DNA of 64,000 nt from Gulbenkiania mobilis (GTDB lineage: Bacteria; Pseudomonadota; Gammaproteobacteria; Burkholderiales; Chromobacteriaceae), in NCBI GenBank assembly GCA_004346645.1, contig SMDA01000006.1, positions 108,052-172,051 of the forward strand, read 5' to 3'. Position numbers and translations under genes: made by a program. Of this stretch, positions 1 to 10,510 are shown piece by piece. The notes beneath the pieces were generated by a model, which ran no database searches, was not told the DNA's origin, and was given only the letters and a program-made list of their open reading frames with translations. Within the stretch, counting starts at the first letter, position 1; every line of letters starts with the position of its first letter.

Positions 1-50
1 CGCATCCGCCCGCCGCTGGGTGGGTTGAGCTGGTTCGGTAGGTTACAAAA

Positions 51-75
51 ACGGGCGCCAGGGCGCCCGTTTTTT
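51..75. terminator. Terminator hairpin downstream of cdd
   Basis: A 9-bp perfect stem (51-59 with 62-70) has a 2-nt loop. It is followed by a T run on the plus strand and preceded by an A run, so it could act in both directions. It lies just beyond the stop of the minus-strand cytidine deaminase gene and would also end any plus-strand gene to the left of the window. Confidence 0.85.
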
Positions 76-94
76 ATGGCCCCGCCTGAGAAGG

Positions 95-520
95 CTAGTG
101 GTCCGCGGCCGCAGCATAAAGGTTGCGCGGTCCGAAGGCGCCGGGAAGTAGCGCTTCCAGCGTGGTGTCGATATGGTCCGGTCCGTCGCAAATGGCACGA
201 ACCGCCATGGCAGGTCCAAATTCATTGAGCACCTGACGGCAGGCGCCGCAGGGCGGGGTGGGCGTGGCGGTGGGAGTGTAGATGCAAACGGCTACGATTT
301 CGTCCATGCCGCCGTTGATACGGGCCGAGAATACTGCAGTGCGTTCGGCGCAATTGGTCACCCCGTAGGCCGCATTTTCGATGTTGCATCCGGGAAAGAG
401 GCGCCCGTCACGCGTGAGTACGGCGGCCCCCACGGCAAACCGGCTGTAGGGCACGTAGGCCAGACGGGCTGCGTCCCGGGCGGCCTGTTCGAGCGCTGTC
501 CATTGTTCAGGCGTAGGCAT
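95..520 (-). CDS. cdd: Cytidine deaminase
   Basis: Hydrolyses cytidine and deoxycytidine to uridine and deoxyuridine for pyrimidine salvage in the cytoplasm. The 141-residue product has the short tetrameric-type length. It shows the substrate-binding stretch NIENAAYG, the zinc/catalytic motif CAE at residues 57-59, and the second zinc motif PCGAC at 90-94. Two adjacent ATG codons are possible (523 and 520). The inner one was chosen because the AAGGA ribosome site stands 7 nt before it and only 4 nt before the outer one. It is a single gene transcribed away from the c-di-GMP gene to its right. Confidence 0.93.
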   Translation of the reverse strand: MPTPEQWTALEQAARDAARLAYVPYSRFAVGAAVLTRDGRLFPGCNIENAAYGVTNCAERTAVFSARINGGMDEIVAVCIYTPTATPTPPCGACRQVLNEFGPAMAVRAICDGPDHIDTTLEALLPGAFGPRNLYAAAADH

Positions 521-682
521 CATGTCGTCCTTGTATGCTGGGAGGCGGATGGTGCGCGCTGCCTTTGGCAAGGTCAATACATCGGCGGTGATATTTCGAA
601 TTCATAATACATTTCCATAGAATAACCATATGGGTTGGCAGGGTTTCATGGTATTGTTCGGCATTGTCTTAGCCGCGCACAC

Positions 683-696
683 TTGACTCAAATCAA
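683..696 (+). promoter_or_regulatory. FNR/Anr-like box upstream of the EAL protein
   Basis: TTGACTCAAATCAA differs by one base from the FNR-family consensus TTGAT-N4-ATCAA. It is centred about 51 bp before the preferred ATG of the downstream phosphodiesterase gene. Anaerobic control of an oxygen-sensor-type protein would make sense, but this rests on a single motif match. Confidence 0.45.
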
Positions 697-740
697 TTTG
701 CGTGCATTGCCGCCCTTGGCGGTCCTTGACTGAACAACGC

Positions 741-3122
741 ATGAGCATCCAATCCCTGCCACCGCTCGAATCCCTATGCCGTTATGTCGGTTTGCGTGCA
801 CAGCATCTGGCGCTGCTCGCCGAGCATGCCGAACAGCTGCTGGGCAACCCCGATGCGCTGGGCAAGACTTTCTATTGGTATCTCCTCAAGAACACTGAGA
901 CTGCCGACTCGCTGCTGGCCCTACCGTCCGAGCGGCTGAACGGACTGGTAACCTCCCAGGTGCGCTACTTCGGCGCCTTGCTGCGGCAGCCGCTGGACGT
1001 GGCGCAGGCAGAGCGGGTACGGGCCTTGGGCGCGCTCCATCACCGGCTGGGGATTAGCATGGTGTGGATGACCGGAGCATACGAGCGTTATCTCATCCAT
1101 ACCCAAGAGCGGATCGAGGACCTGGACCTGCCTCCGCCCTCGCGCCGGCTTCTGGAGGAGGCGGTACGCAAGCGGGTGCTGGTGGACATGATGCTGCAAC
1201 TGCAGGGTTACCAGCGTGGCCTAGACAGCTACGCCGAGGCCCAGCAGCAGTATCTACGTTCCATGTCACGGCTGTATGCGCTTTCCAGCAGTGTCAGTCT
1301 GGCGATCGTGCATGCGACCGACCGACGCGCCCTGTTCGATGCCATCTGTCGGGTATGCATCGAAGAAGGCGGATTCCGCTACGCGATGATCGGCTGGGTG
1401 GACGAGGCCAGCGAGCTCGTAGAACCGGTCTCCGCCGCCGGCGCCGACCTTGGCGACTTTGCCGACCGGATCCATGTGTCGCTCCGGGCCGATACGGCCT
1501 TCGGCCAAGGGCCGACCGGGCGTGCGCTGCGTTCGGGTCAGATCGAGGTGGTCAATAACGTCTGTGAGGACAGCTCGCTGGAGCCGTGGCGGCCATTGCT
1601 GGAGGCGCAGGGCATCGGCAGCATGCTGGTGGCGCCGCTGATGCTGCACGGACGGGCCGCCGCTTCGCTCGCCGTCTATGCGCACGAGCCCGATTTCTTC
1701 GATACCTCCAAGCGGCAGCTGATGGCCACACTGGCCAGCGAGATCGGCCATGCTCTGGAGCGCTTGGACGCAGTGGAGCGCAGCACGCGCGCCGAACAGA
1801 AGGTGGCCTACCTGACCAGCTACGATGCGCTGACGGGTCTGCCGAACCGGCAGCTGATGCTGGATCGTATCGACCAGTTGCTGATGTATGTGCACGAAGG
1901 CCACGAAGTGGTGGTACTCACATTGGTCGTCGAAGGCTTTGACGAGATCAATGCCCGGATCGGTCATGCCCGCGGCGACATGGTGCTGTGCGAAGTGGCC
2001 CGACGGATCAGCCGGCTGGTACAGACCTTCGGCAGCGTTGGGCGCGTGGGAACAGCCCGTTTCCTGATCGCCTCGGACCGCAGCACGCAGCTGGAAGGGG
2101 TACTGGCCGACCTGCTCGCGGTGATGCAGGTACCGGTGCACTGCCAAGGCGACCGGATTCCGGTGCGGGCAACGCTGGGTGTGGCCAGTGGGCAGGCCGG
2201 AAGTTGCGATGCCTCTACCCTATTGCGACGCTCCGATCTGGCGCTGACGCGGGCCCGGAGCACCGGCCGCGACTATCGTTATTTCGATGAGGACATGGAT
2301 GCCGAGATCCATCGGCGCCATGCCTTGCGCAATGCCTTCGCCGATGCGCTGGGCAACGGAGAAATGGAGCTTTTCTACCAGCCGCGCATCCATCTCGAGA
2401 CGCAAGAAATCCTTGGTGTGGAAGCACTGGTGCGTTGGCGTCAGGAAGAGGGGCACTTGGCGCCCGGGGCCTTCTTTCCGGCGATTGAGGCTACCGACCT
2501 GATGCGTGACCTGGACCGCTGGGTGATCCGTCAAGCGATCCGTCAGGCCGTACGCTGGCAGGCGTCGGGGCTGCACCTACCCATCAGCATCAATCTTTCC
2601 GCGCAGACGCTGGGCCACCCCACCTTTGTCAATGAGGTGGCCGCCCTGCTTCGCGGCACTCCACTGGCGCCGGGCATGCTGGAGTTCGAAGTGCTGGAAA
2701 CTGTCTCGCAGCAGCAGGCAGAAGCTGTGATCGACCGGCTGGAAGCTTGTCGCCGTTTGGGCATCGTGGTGGCGCTGGATGACTTTGGCACCGGCGCCTC
2801 CTCGCTGGTTCATCTGCAGCAGCTTCCTTTCGATGCGCTCAAGATCGACCAACGCTTCGTGCAGCAGCTGCTGGAGGTGCCAGGCAACGAGGCCATCATT
2901 CGCAGCATGCAGGCATTTGCGCAGCATTCCGGACGACGACTTGTTGCGGAAGGAATCGAGAGCCGGCAAATCTGGGACCGGCTGCGCGCCTTGGGCTGCA
3001 CTGAAGGGCAGGGCTACGGTATTTCCCCGCCACTGCCGGTGGATGCCTTACTGCAGTGGCTGAAGGCGTGGCCTTTGAGCGCCCGAACTTCTGGGTTGGC
3101 CGAAGCTTCGCCTGCGGCCTGA
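741..3122 (+). CDS. Globin-sensor/GAF/degenerate GGDEF/EAL c-di-GMP phosphodiesterase
   Basis: A 793-residue signalling protein. Residues about 5-155 resemble a globin-coupled sensor domain, with a candidate proximal histidine in ALHHRLGIS near residue 100. A GAF domain follows (about 190-350), then a GGDEF domain whose signature is replaced by VGTARF near residue 436, so cyclase activity is unlikely. The C-terminal EAL domain keeps EALVRW, NLSA, DDFGTG, KID and AEGIE, as expected for an active phosphodiesterase. I infer haem-based gas sensing that controls c-di-GMP breakdown. ATG 741 was preferred over the upstream GTG 702, although neither has a strong ribosome site. The gene ends against argP with no gap. 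Confidence 0.85.
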   Translation: MSIQSLPPLESLCRYVGLRAQHLALLAEHAEQLLGNPDALGKTFYWYLLKNTETADSLLALPSERLNGLVTSQVRYFGALLRQPLDVAQAERVRALGALHHRLGISMVWMTGAYERYLIHTQERIEDLDLPPPSRRLLEEAVRKRVLVDMMLQLQGYQRGLDSYAEAQQQYLRSMSRLYALSSSVSLAIVHATDRRALFDAICRVCIEEGGFRYAMIGWVDEASELVEPVSAAGADLGDFADRIHVSLRADTAFGQGPTGRALRSGQIEVVNNVCEDSSLEPWRPLLEAQGIGSMLVAPLMLHGRAAASLAVYAHEPDFFDTSKRQLMATLASEIGHALERLDAVERSTRAEQKVAYLTSYDALTGLPNRQLMLDRIDQLLMYVHEGHEVVVLTLVVEGFDEINARIGHARGDMVLCEVARRISRLVQTFGSVGRVGTARFLIASDRSTQLEGVLADLLAVMQVPVHCQGDRIPVRATLGVASGQAGSCDASTLLRRSDLALTRARSTGRDYRYFDEDMDAEIHRRHALRNAFADALGNGEMELFYQPRIHLETQEILGVEALVRWRQEEGHLAPGAFFPAIEATDLMRDLDRWVIRQAIRQAVRWQASGLHLPISINLSAQTLGHPTFVNEVAALLRGTPLAPGMLEFEVLETVSQQQAEAVIDRLEACRRLGIVVALDDFGTGASSLVHLQQLPFDALKIDQRFVQQLLEVPGNEAIIRSMQAFAQHSGRRLVAEGIESRQIWDRLRALGCTEGQGYGISPPLPVDALLQWLKAWPLSARTSGLAEASPAA

Positions 3123-4034
3123 TCATCCCGCAGGCTGCTCCGCCGACGGTCGCAGGTTCGCCCGGCCATAGGCCTCGAGCGTGTCCGCCAGCGAGGCGGC
3201 CACCTGCGAGCCGATGCGCCACTGATGCCAGTAAAGTCCGATGTCCACCCATTGCCCCGGCAGCAGGTCCACCAGCCGGCCGGCGCTGCACGCGCCCGTG
3301 GTCATCATTTCCGGCAGTAGGCAATAGGCCATGCCCTGTAGCGTGCACTCCAGGAAACCCTGGGCGGAAGGCAGACGGAAGCTGGGAAAGGGCCCGTGGT
3401 AATCCAGCGCCGAGGCGAGAAATTCGCTGTGGATGTCGTCCTTGTGGCTGTAGAGGATGGCGGGTGCCGATGCCAAGGCTGCCGCAGTCAGCCCATGCGG
3501 GAAGTGCCGGGCGCTAAAGGCCGGGGTGGCCAGGCAGTGATAACGCATGGCTCCAAGAAAGCGGCATTCGCCACCTTGCAGGGGCACCGTTTGGGTGCTG
3601 ACACAGCCGATCACGTCACCGTCGCGCATCAGCGCATGGGTGTAATCCTGATCGTCCACCCGGATGTCCAGCAGCAGCCGGTGTGCCTCCACCGCTGGCC
3701 TGGCCGCTTCCAGGAACCAGGTCGCCAGCGAGTCTGCATTCACCCCGATCGACACCCGTGTATAGCTGGCCTCGCTAGCGGCGGGCGCAAGCGTGCCCAG
3801 CAGCTCCTGCTCCAGCAAACGCATCTGCCGATGGTGCTGGATCAGCCGCCGTCCTGCCGGTGTCGGCTCCGGCGGTTGCGTGCGGCTTACGACCGGTTGT
3901 CCCAGATGCTCCTCCAGCTGACGGATGCGTTGCGACACCGCCGACTGCGTCAGGCATAGCCGCTGCGCCGCACGGTCGAAACCGGATTCGTCCACCACGG
4001 CCGTCAGAGCTTCCAGCCAGCGCGGATCAAGCAT
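3123..4034 (-). CDS. argP: LysR-family regulator ArgP (LysG type)
   Basis: Transcription regulator of 303 residues with an N-terminal winged HTH (about residues 4-60, FDRAAQRLCLTQSAVSQRI) and a C-terminal ligand-binding domain. In this family lysine or arginine binding controls expression of the exporter gene lysE. Here lysE is divergent and about 100 bp away, the classical lysG/lysE arrangement, which supports the call. A T-N11-A dyad lies in the shared gap. Confidence 0.9.
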   Translation of the reverse strand: MLDPRWLEALTAVVDESGFDRAAQRLCLTQSAVSQRIRQLEEHLGQPVVSRTQPPEPTPAGRRLIQHHRQMRLLEQELLGTLAPAASEASYTRVSIGVNADSLATWFLEAARPAVEAHRLLLDIRVDDQDYTHALMRDGDVIGCVSTQTVPLQGGECRFLGAMRYHCLATPAFSARHFPHGLTAAALASAPAILYSHKDDIHSEFLASALDYHGPFPSFRLPSAQGFLECTLQGMAYCLLPEMMTTGACSAGRLVDLLPGQWVDIGLYWHQWRIGSQVAASLADTLEAYGRANLRPSAEQPAG

Positions 4035-4055
4035 GCTGCGCTCCCATTAGTTCGA

Positions 4056-4070
4056 TTGATATGGCATCAA
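4056..4070. promoter_or_regulatory. LysR-type operator between argP and lysE
   Basis: The dyad TTGAT-ATGGC-ATCAA contains the T-N11-A core typical of LysR-family operators. It sits in the argP/lysE divergent gap, 22 bp from the argP start and 64 bp before the lysE start. This is the expected place for ArgP to bind. Confidence 0.55.
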
Positions 4071-4133
4071 AACGTTTGCTTTTACTTCTGCCGGACAAGC
4101 CGGTGTAATGCAGACATTCATCGGGAGAAAACA

Positions 4134-4751
4134 TTGAACTGGAGCATCTATCTTTCGGCGCTGGGCCTGACAGCCAGCCAGATTGTGGGCATCGGTCCGC
4201 AGAATGCCTATGTGCTGCGCCAGGGCATCGGGCGCAGCCACGTGCTGCCCATCGTGACGATCTGCATCGCCTGCGACATCCTGCTCATCGGCAGCGGCGT
4301 GCTGGGCCTGGGCCGCCTGATCGCCACGCAGCCGATGCTGATCCAGGTTGTGACCTGGGGCGGTGCCGGCTTCATCATCTGGCTAGGGATCAAGGCGCTG
4401 CGCAATGCCTTGCGTCCCGGCGCGCTGACGGTGCAGGGCGGGGTGGAACGCGACCGCAAGACAGCGATCCGAACCATCCTGATGGTGACGCTGTTGAACC
4501 CCTATGTCTGGCTGGATACCGTGGTGCTCATTGGCAGTTTGTCGACGGTCTACGGCGAAAGCGGCAGGGTGCCCTTCCTGCTCGGCAGCCTGACGGCTTC
4601 GTTCTGCTGGTTTGCCGGGATCGGTTTCTTTGCCGGCAAGCTGGCGCCTTACTTCGAAAAGCCGGCCAGCTGGCGGGTGCTGGACGGTTTCATCGCGGCC
4701 GTAATGTTCTTCACCGCCGGCATGCTGGTCTTCAATTTCGGCCTGCGGTAG
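4134..4751 (+). CDS. lysE: Lysine/arginine exporter LysE
   Basis: Inner-membrane amino-acid exporter of the LysE superfamily, 205 residues with about five to six hydrophobic segments. The N-terminal GIGPQNAYVLRQG stretch and the LLNPYVWLD motif near the middle are typical. The start is taken as TTG at 4134 because GGGAG lies 7 nt upstream and the resulting length matches the family; upstream in-frame codons give no recognisable protein. It is expected to be activated by the divergent ArgP when basic amino acids accumulate. Confidence 0.9.
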   Translation: MNWSIYLSALGLTASQIVGIGPQNAYVLRQGIGRSHVLPIVTICIACDILLIGSGVLGLGRLIATQPMLIQVVTWGGAGFIIWLGIKALRNALRPGALTVQGGVERDRKTAIRTILMVTLLNPYVWLDTVVLIGSLSTVYGESGRVPFLLGSLTASFCWFAGIGFFAGKLAPYFEKPASWRVLDGFIAAVMFFTAGMLVFNFGLR

Positions 4752-4760
4752 CGGGGGGGG

Positions 4761-4799
4761 CTTCGGCCAACCTTGCAACGGTTGCGGGGTTGGCCGAAA
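4761..4799. repeat. Inverted pair of the TTGGCCGAA word (hairpin)
   Basis: CTTCGGCCAACC (4761-4772) and GGTTGGCCGAA (4788-4798) face each other with a 15-nt spacer. They form an 11-bp stem between the convergent lysE and prmB genes. There is no T run, so termination strength is uncertain. Inverted uptake-sequence pairs between convergent genes are common in Neisseria. Confidence 0.7.
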
Positions 4800-4802
4800 C
4801 AC

Positions 4803-5717
4803 TTACAGGTCGCCGTTGACCTGTGCCTCCACCAGATCTTCACGGGTCAGCAGGAACACAAAACCGTCCCCTCCACTGGTTTCCAGCCAGACGAAAGGCA
4901 GGCGCGGATACGCATCCTCCAGTGCCTCGCGGTTATGGCCGATCTCCACCAGCAATACACCATGCGGGTTGAGCCGCTCCGCCGCGGCCGCCAGAATGCG
5001 GCGCGTGGCATCCAGCCCGTCCTCGCCCGAGCCCAGCGCCAGCTCAGGCTCGTGCAGGTATTCCTCGGGGAGGCTGTCCACCGACTCTTCGTCCACATAG
5101 GGCGGATTGGAGATGATCAGGTCGTAGGTATCCTCGATCCCCTCGAAGAGGTCGGTATGGATCAGCTGTACCCGGTCCTCGAGTCCGTAGTTCTCCACGT
5201 TGATCGCGGCCACTTCCAGCGCGTCCAGCGAGATGTCCACCGCGTCGATCTCGGCATCGGGGTAGTGATGGGCCATCTGGATTGCCAGACAGCCCGAGCC
5301 GGTGCACAGATCCAGTGCGCGATGGACCAGCTCGGGGTATTCAATCCACGGCGAAAGCGGTTGGCCGAGCAGTTCGTAGATGAACGAACGGGGCACGATC
5401 ACGCGCTCGTCCACGTAGAAGTTGAAATCGCCCTGCCAGGCTTCGTGCGTCAGATACGCTACCGGCACCCGCTCCTCGGCCCGACGCTCGATCAGGTCCA
5501 CCACATCCTTGACCTCGGTAGGCAGCAAGGTGGCGTCCAGGAAGGGTTCCAGCCGGTCCACAGGCAGCTTGAGCGTGGCCAGGATCAGGTAGGCGGCCTC
5601 ATCGTAGGCGTTGGTGGTGCCGTGACCGAAGGTCAGACCGGCATCGTTGAAACGCGTTACGGCAAAGCGCAGCAGGTCGCGCACGGTTTTGAGGCTGCTG
5701 GCAGCGTCGGCGTACAT
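4803..5717 (-). CDS. prmB: Ribosomal protein L3 glutamine methyltransferase
   Basis: AdoMet-dependent N5-glutamine methyltransferase that modifies ribosomal protein L3. The 304-residue product shows the AdoMet loop LDLCTGSGCLAI and the catalytic SNPPYVDEE motif (NPPY). The start at 5717 is supported by AAAGGA 6 nt upstream. A longer in-frame reading would run into the mutase gene and is not credible. HemK/PrmC is the close alternative, but the N-terminal region looks PrmB-like. Confidence 0.9.
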   Translation of the reverse strand: MYADAASSLKTVRDLLRFAVTRFNDAGLTFGHGTTNAYDEAAYLILATLKLPVDRLEPFLDATLLPTEVKDVVDLIERRAEERVPVAYLTHEAWQGDFNFYVDERVIVPRSFIYELLGQPLSPWIEYPELVHRALDLCTGSGCLAIQMAHHYPDAEIDAVDISLDALEVAAINVENYGLEDRVQLIHTDLFEGIEDTYDLIISNPPYVDEESVDSLPEEYLHEPELALGSGEDGLDATRRILAAAAERLNPHGVLLVEIGHNREALEDAYPRLPFVWLETSGGDGFVFLLTREDLVEAQVNGDL

Positions 5718-5802
5718 GGTCTTCCTTTTCTTCAAAAACGTCAGGGACACGCGCCGGGCGGTGTCCCTGTAAAACACGGGTCGGGCAAGTACCCAACTGG
5801 GG

Positions 5803-7185
5803 TCAGAAGGGCAGCGGTGCGTCCACCTCCGGGGCCAGCACGCGGCGGAAGTCGTCCTGGATGCGCTCGAGCGCAGCCTGATCGTCCGCTTCGAACCGTA
5901 GCACAATCACCGGCGTGGTGTTGGAGGCACGCATCAGGCCAAAACCATCCGCATACTCTACCCGCAGCCCGTCGATGGTAATTACGTCCCGGGCATCGGT
6001 GAAGCTGGCCGTCGCCTGCAGCTTCTCGATCAGGGCGTGGTTTTCGCCCTCGTGAGCCATCTTCAGGTTGAGCTCGGGCGTGCTGACGGCGTTGGGCAGC
6101 GCATTGAGCAGGGCGCTGGGGTCGTCTACGCGCGAGAGCACCTCCAGAAGGCGCGCGCCGGCATACATACCGTCGTCGAAACCATACCAGCGCTCCTTGA
6201 AGAAGACGTGACCGCTCATCTCACCGGCCAGCAGGGCGTCGTCATGCGCTTTGAGCGCGGCCTTCATGAAGCTGTGCCCGGTGCGGCTGATCTCGGGCGT
6301 GCCGTTGTTCTCGCGTATCCAGTCGGCCAGCAGGCGCGTGCACTTCACGTCGTAGATGATGCGGGCTTTGGGGTTGCGCTCCAGTACGTCGGCAGCAAAC
6401 AGCATCAGCTGCCGGTCGGGCCAGATGATGTTGCCATCCTTGGTGACCACACCCAGCCGGTCGCCGTCGCCGTCGAAGGCAAGCCCGACCTCGGCATCGG
6501 TCTTTTCCAGTGCCTGGATCACGTCCTGCAGGTTTTCTGGCTTGGCCGGGTCCGGATGGTGGTTGGGGAAGTGCCCGTCCACATCACAGAAGAGCTCGCG
6601 CACCCGGCAGCCCAGGCGACGATACAGGATGGGCGCGAAGGCGCCGGGCACACCGTTGCCGCAGTCCACCACGATGCTCATCGGTCGCTCCAGCTTGATG
6701 TCACCGGTGATGCGCTCGAAATACGCCTCGCTGATGTCGTGAGTACGGTACTGCCCTTCGCCCGTCTCGAAGTCGCGCGCCACGATGCGCTGGTAGAGTG
6801 CCTCGATGGCGTCGCCCGAAAGCGTGTCGCCCGCCATCACCATCTTGAACCCGTTGTAGTCGGGCGGGTTGTGGCTTCCGGTGACCATCACGCCTGAATA
6901 GGTACCCAGCTCGTGGGCGGCGAAGTACAGCATCGGGGTGGCCACGCGGCCCACGTCGACGACGTCGGTGCCCGTGGCACGGATGCCTTCGGCCAAGGCA
7001 TGAGACAGATCCGGGCCGGACAGACGACCATCACGGCCGATCACCAGGGCCTTCACCTTCTTCTCGCGGGCAACGGTGCCCAGGGCTTGGCCGATCAGCC
7101 TCGCGGTCTCGGTCGTCAGCGTCTTGCCGACAATGCCGCGAATGTCGTACGCCTTGAAAATCTCCTTGGAGAGTGTGTTTTTCAT
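5803..7185 (-). CDS. Phosphomannomutase/phosphoglucomutase
   Basis: Interconverts hexose 1- and 6-phosphates for nucleotide-sugar and envelope polysaccharide synthesis. The 460-residue product has all four domain signatures: the phosphoserine loop TGSHNPP, the metal loop DGDGDR, the sugar-binding GEMSGH and the phosphate-binding RASNTTP. It belongs to the AlgC/ManB-type bifunctional group; substrate preference cannot be read from sequence. ATG 7185 is preferred over TTG 7218, though the ribosome site is weak for both. Confidence 0.9.
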   Translation of the reverse strand: MKNTLSKEIFKAYDIRGIVGKTLTTETARLIGQALGTVAREKKVKALVIGRDGRLSGPDLSHALAEGIRATGTDVVDVGRVATPMLYFAAHELGTYSGVMVTGSHNPPDYNGFKMVMAGDTLSGDAIEALYQRIVARDFETGEGQYRTHDISEAYFERITGDIKLERPMSIVVDCGNGVPGAFAPILYRRLGCRVRELFCDVDGHFPNHHPDPAKPENLQDVIQALEKTDAEVGLAFDGDGDRLGVVTKDGNIIWPDRQLMLFAADVLERNPKARIIYDVKCTRLLADWIRENNGTPEISRTGHSFMKAALKAHDDALLAGEMSGHVFFKERWYGFDDGMYAGARLLEVLSRVDDPSALLNALPNAVSTPELNLKMAHEGENHALIEKLQATASFTDARDVITIDGLRVEYADGFGLMRASNTTPVIVLRFEADDQAALERIQDDFRRVLAPEVDAPLPF

Positions 7186-7207
7186 GTTAGCGCCGTGTTG
7201 GAAGTAA

Positions 7208-7228
7208 TTGGCCGGCAAAGCCGGCCAA
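7208..7228. terminator. Stem-loop between trpD and the phosphohexomutase gene
   Basis: A 9-bp perfect stem (7208-7216 with 7220-7228) has a 3-nt AAA loop and lies 4 nt beyond the trpD stop. There is no T run on the minus strand, so it could be a weak terminator or an mRNA-end-protecting hairpin. Confidence 0.45.
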
Positions 7229-7231
7229 AGA

Positions 7232-8260
7232 TCAGTGGGAGGTTGAGTGGCTGAATTCTACCAGCTGTCCCAGTTTTCGGCGGGCCTGGCCGGTCAGAAG
7301 GGCTTCGCGGGCCCGGTCGATGCCTTCGACCAGCGAGTCGGCCACTTCCGCGACGTACAGGGCTGCGCCGGCGTTCAGCAGCACGATATCGCGGGCCGGG
7401 CCAGCCTCACCGTCCAGTACCGAGAGCAGCCGGGCGCGGGCTGCGTCCTTGCCGGTGACCCGGATGTCGCGCGGGTCGAAGAAGTCGAAGCCGAGCTCGC
7501 GGGGGTCGAGCAGGTATTCGTGGACTTCGCCGTTACGCAGTTCGGCCACCATCGTTCGGTCACTGAGGGTGATTTCGTCCAGGCCGTCACAGCCATGCAC
7601 GATCATCGCGCGGCGGCTGCCCAGCGCCTTGAGCACGCGGGCCTGGATACCTACCAGGTCCGGATGGAAGACGCCCATCAGCTGGCTTTCGGCACCGGCA
7701 GGGTTGGTAAGCGGCCCCAGGATGTTGAACAGCGTGCGCACACCCAGTTCCTTGCGGATGGATGCGACGTGCTTCATCGCACTGTGATGGTTGGGAGCAA
7801 ACATGAAGCCCACGCCGATTTCGTCGATGGCCTGACCCACGCGCTCAGGCGTGAGGTCGAGGTTGACGCCGAGGGCCTCCAGCACGTCGGCGCTACCCGA
7901 GCTGGATGACACCGAACGCCCGCCGTGCTTGGCCACCCGTCCGCCTGCGGCGGCTACCACGAAGGCTGCGGTGGTGGAGATATTGAAGGTATGGGCCTTG
8001 TCGCCGCCGGTGCCACAGGTGTCTACCAGATGCTGACGGTTCTTCACGGGCACGGGGGTGGCGAACTCGCGCATTACCGTGGCGGCAGCGGCAATCTCAA
8101 GCACGCTTTCCACCTTGACACGCAGGCCGATCAGGATGGCGGCCGTCAGGGGTGGGGAAACCTCACCACGCATGATCTGGCGCATCAGATCCAGCATTTC
8201 GTCGAAGAAGAGCTCGTTACCGTCTATGAGCCGGTTCAGGGCTGCCTGGGGTGTGATCAT
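7232..8260 (-). CDS. trpD: Anthranilate phosphoribosyltransferase
   Basis: Second step of tryptophan synthesis: transfers phosphoribose from PRPP to anthranilate. The 342-residue protein carries the PRPP/anthranilate loop [15 protein letters not shown] and the glycine-rich KHGGRSVSS stretch. Start at 8260 with AGGA about 9 nt upstream. It is the third gene of the trpE-trpG-trpD run on the minus strand. No trpC follows in this window; the next gene is the phosphohexomutase. Confidence 0.95.
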   Translation of the reverse strand: MITPQAALNRLIDGNELFFDEMLDLMRQIMRGEVSPPLTAAILIGLRVKVESVLEIAAAATVMREFATPVPVKNRQHLVDTCGTGGDKAHTFNISTTAAFVVAAAGGRVAKHGGRSVSSSSGSADVLEALGVNLDLTPERVGQAIDEIGVGFMFAPNHHSAMKHVASIRKELGVRTLFNILGPLTNPAGAESQLMGVFHPDLVGIQARVLKALGSRRAMIVHGCDGLDEITLSDRTMVAELRNGEVHEYLLDPRELGFDFFDPRDIRVTGKDAARARLLSVLDGEAGPARDIVLLNAGAALYVAEVADSLVEGIDRAREALLTGQARRKLGQLVEFSHSTSH

Positions 8261-8293
8261 TGCTGTCGTTCCTGTCCGTTGGGTGCGCAAGGC

Positions 8294-8866
8294 TTAGCCG
8301 AATTCGCGCAGGAAGTTGGCGAGCATGTCATGGCCGTGCTCGGTCAGGATGGATTCGGGATGGAACTGGACCCCCTCGATCGGCAGCGTCTTGTGCCGCA
8401 CGCCCATGATCTCGCCGTCCTCGGTCCAGGCGGTGATCTCCAAGCAGTCGGGCAGAGTGTCTCGCTCGATCACCAGCGAATGGTAGCGGGTGCAGGTGAC
8501 CGGATTGGGCAGTCCGGCGAAGACACCGGCATCGTTGTGGAACACCGGGGACACCTTGCCATGCATTAGCTGGCGCGCGTGTACGATGCGCCCACCGAAG
8601 GCCTGGCCGATGCTTTGGTGGCCAAGGCACACACCCAAGATGGGCAGCCGGCCAGCAAAGGCCTGGATGGCAGGTACGGAAACGCCGGCTTCGTTGGGCG
8701 TGCAGGGGCCTGGCGAGAGCACCAGGTACTGCGGCGCCATCCGTTCGATATCCTCGACGGTGATTTCATCATTGCGGTACACACGGACTTCCTGACCCAG
8801 CTCACCGAAATACTGGACGAGGTTGTAGGTAAAGCTGTCGTAGTTGTCGATCATTAACAGCGACAT
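8294..8866 (-). CDS. trpG: Anthranilate synthase component II (glutamine amidotransferase)
   Basis: Supplies ammonia from glutamine to TrpE. The 190-residue class I amidotransferase has the nucleophile motif GVCLGHQ (Cys near residue 79) and the HPES histidine/glutamate pair near the C-terminus. Start at 8866 is backed by AAAGGA 7 nt upstream. PabA is the usual alternative; location directly after trpE and before trpD favours a tryptophan role, perhaps shared with folate synthesis. Confidence 0.94.
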   Translation of the reverse strand: MSLLMIDNYDSFTYNLVQYFGELGQEVRVYRNDEITVEDIERMAPQYLVLSPGPCTPNEAGVSVPAIQAFAGRLPILGVCLGHQSIGQAFGGRIVHARQLMHGKVSPVFHNDAGVFAGLPNPVTCTRYHSLVIERDTLPDCLEITAWTEDGEIMGVRHKTLPIEGVQFHPESILTEHGHDMLANFLREFG

Positions 8867-8884
8867 GTTGCATCCTTTGCGGCA

Positions 8885-8896
8885 GGTTGGCCGAAG
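8885..8896 (+). repeat. TTGGCCGAA word in the trpE-trpG gap
   Basis: An exact copy of GGTTGGCCGAAG sits in the short gap between the trpE stop and the trpG start. It is a single copy without an inverted partner. Confidence 0.7.
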
Positions 8897-8912
8897 CGCT
8901 CGGCCGATGGGG

Positions 8913-10376
<1,464 letters not shown>

Positions 10377-10433
10377 GCCATGACTCCAAAATGACCAGAA
10401 GGGAAAAACAATGGGGGTGGGGGGCGCCGGGAT

Positions 10434-10478
10434 TCAGCGTTGCCATCGCCAGCTGGCCAGATTGGGCAGGAATTTCAT
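10434..10478 (-). CDS. trpL: trp leader peptide with two Trp codons
   Basis: A 14-codon reading frame upstream of trpE encodes MKFLPNLASWRWQR and stops. Two of its last five codons are Trp, against a genome where Trp is rare. This fits a ribosome-stalling attenuation peptide. A U run (TTGTTTTT on the minus strand, near 10405-10413) follows. CGATGG in the Trp-codon region can pair with CCATTG just before the U run to give a weak terminator stem. I see no clear ribosome site or promoter, and the antiterminator has not been modelled. Confidence 0.65.
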   Translation of the reverse strand: MKFLPNLASWRWQR

Positions 10479-10510
10479 GATATGCGCAGGGGATTTATCA
10501 GGTTAAAACG

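Noticed and set aside
5361..5372. GGTTGGCCGAGC, near match to the repeat word, and similar at 47028
   Set aside because: They differ at the last A of the 9-mer core, so they were not counted; they may be decayed copies.
4773..5981. Long plus-strand open frame opposite prmB
   Set aside because: It is the shadow of prmB and the mutase gene; the product is low in recognisable motifs and the minus-strand genes have clear signatures.
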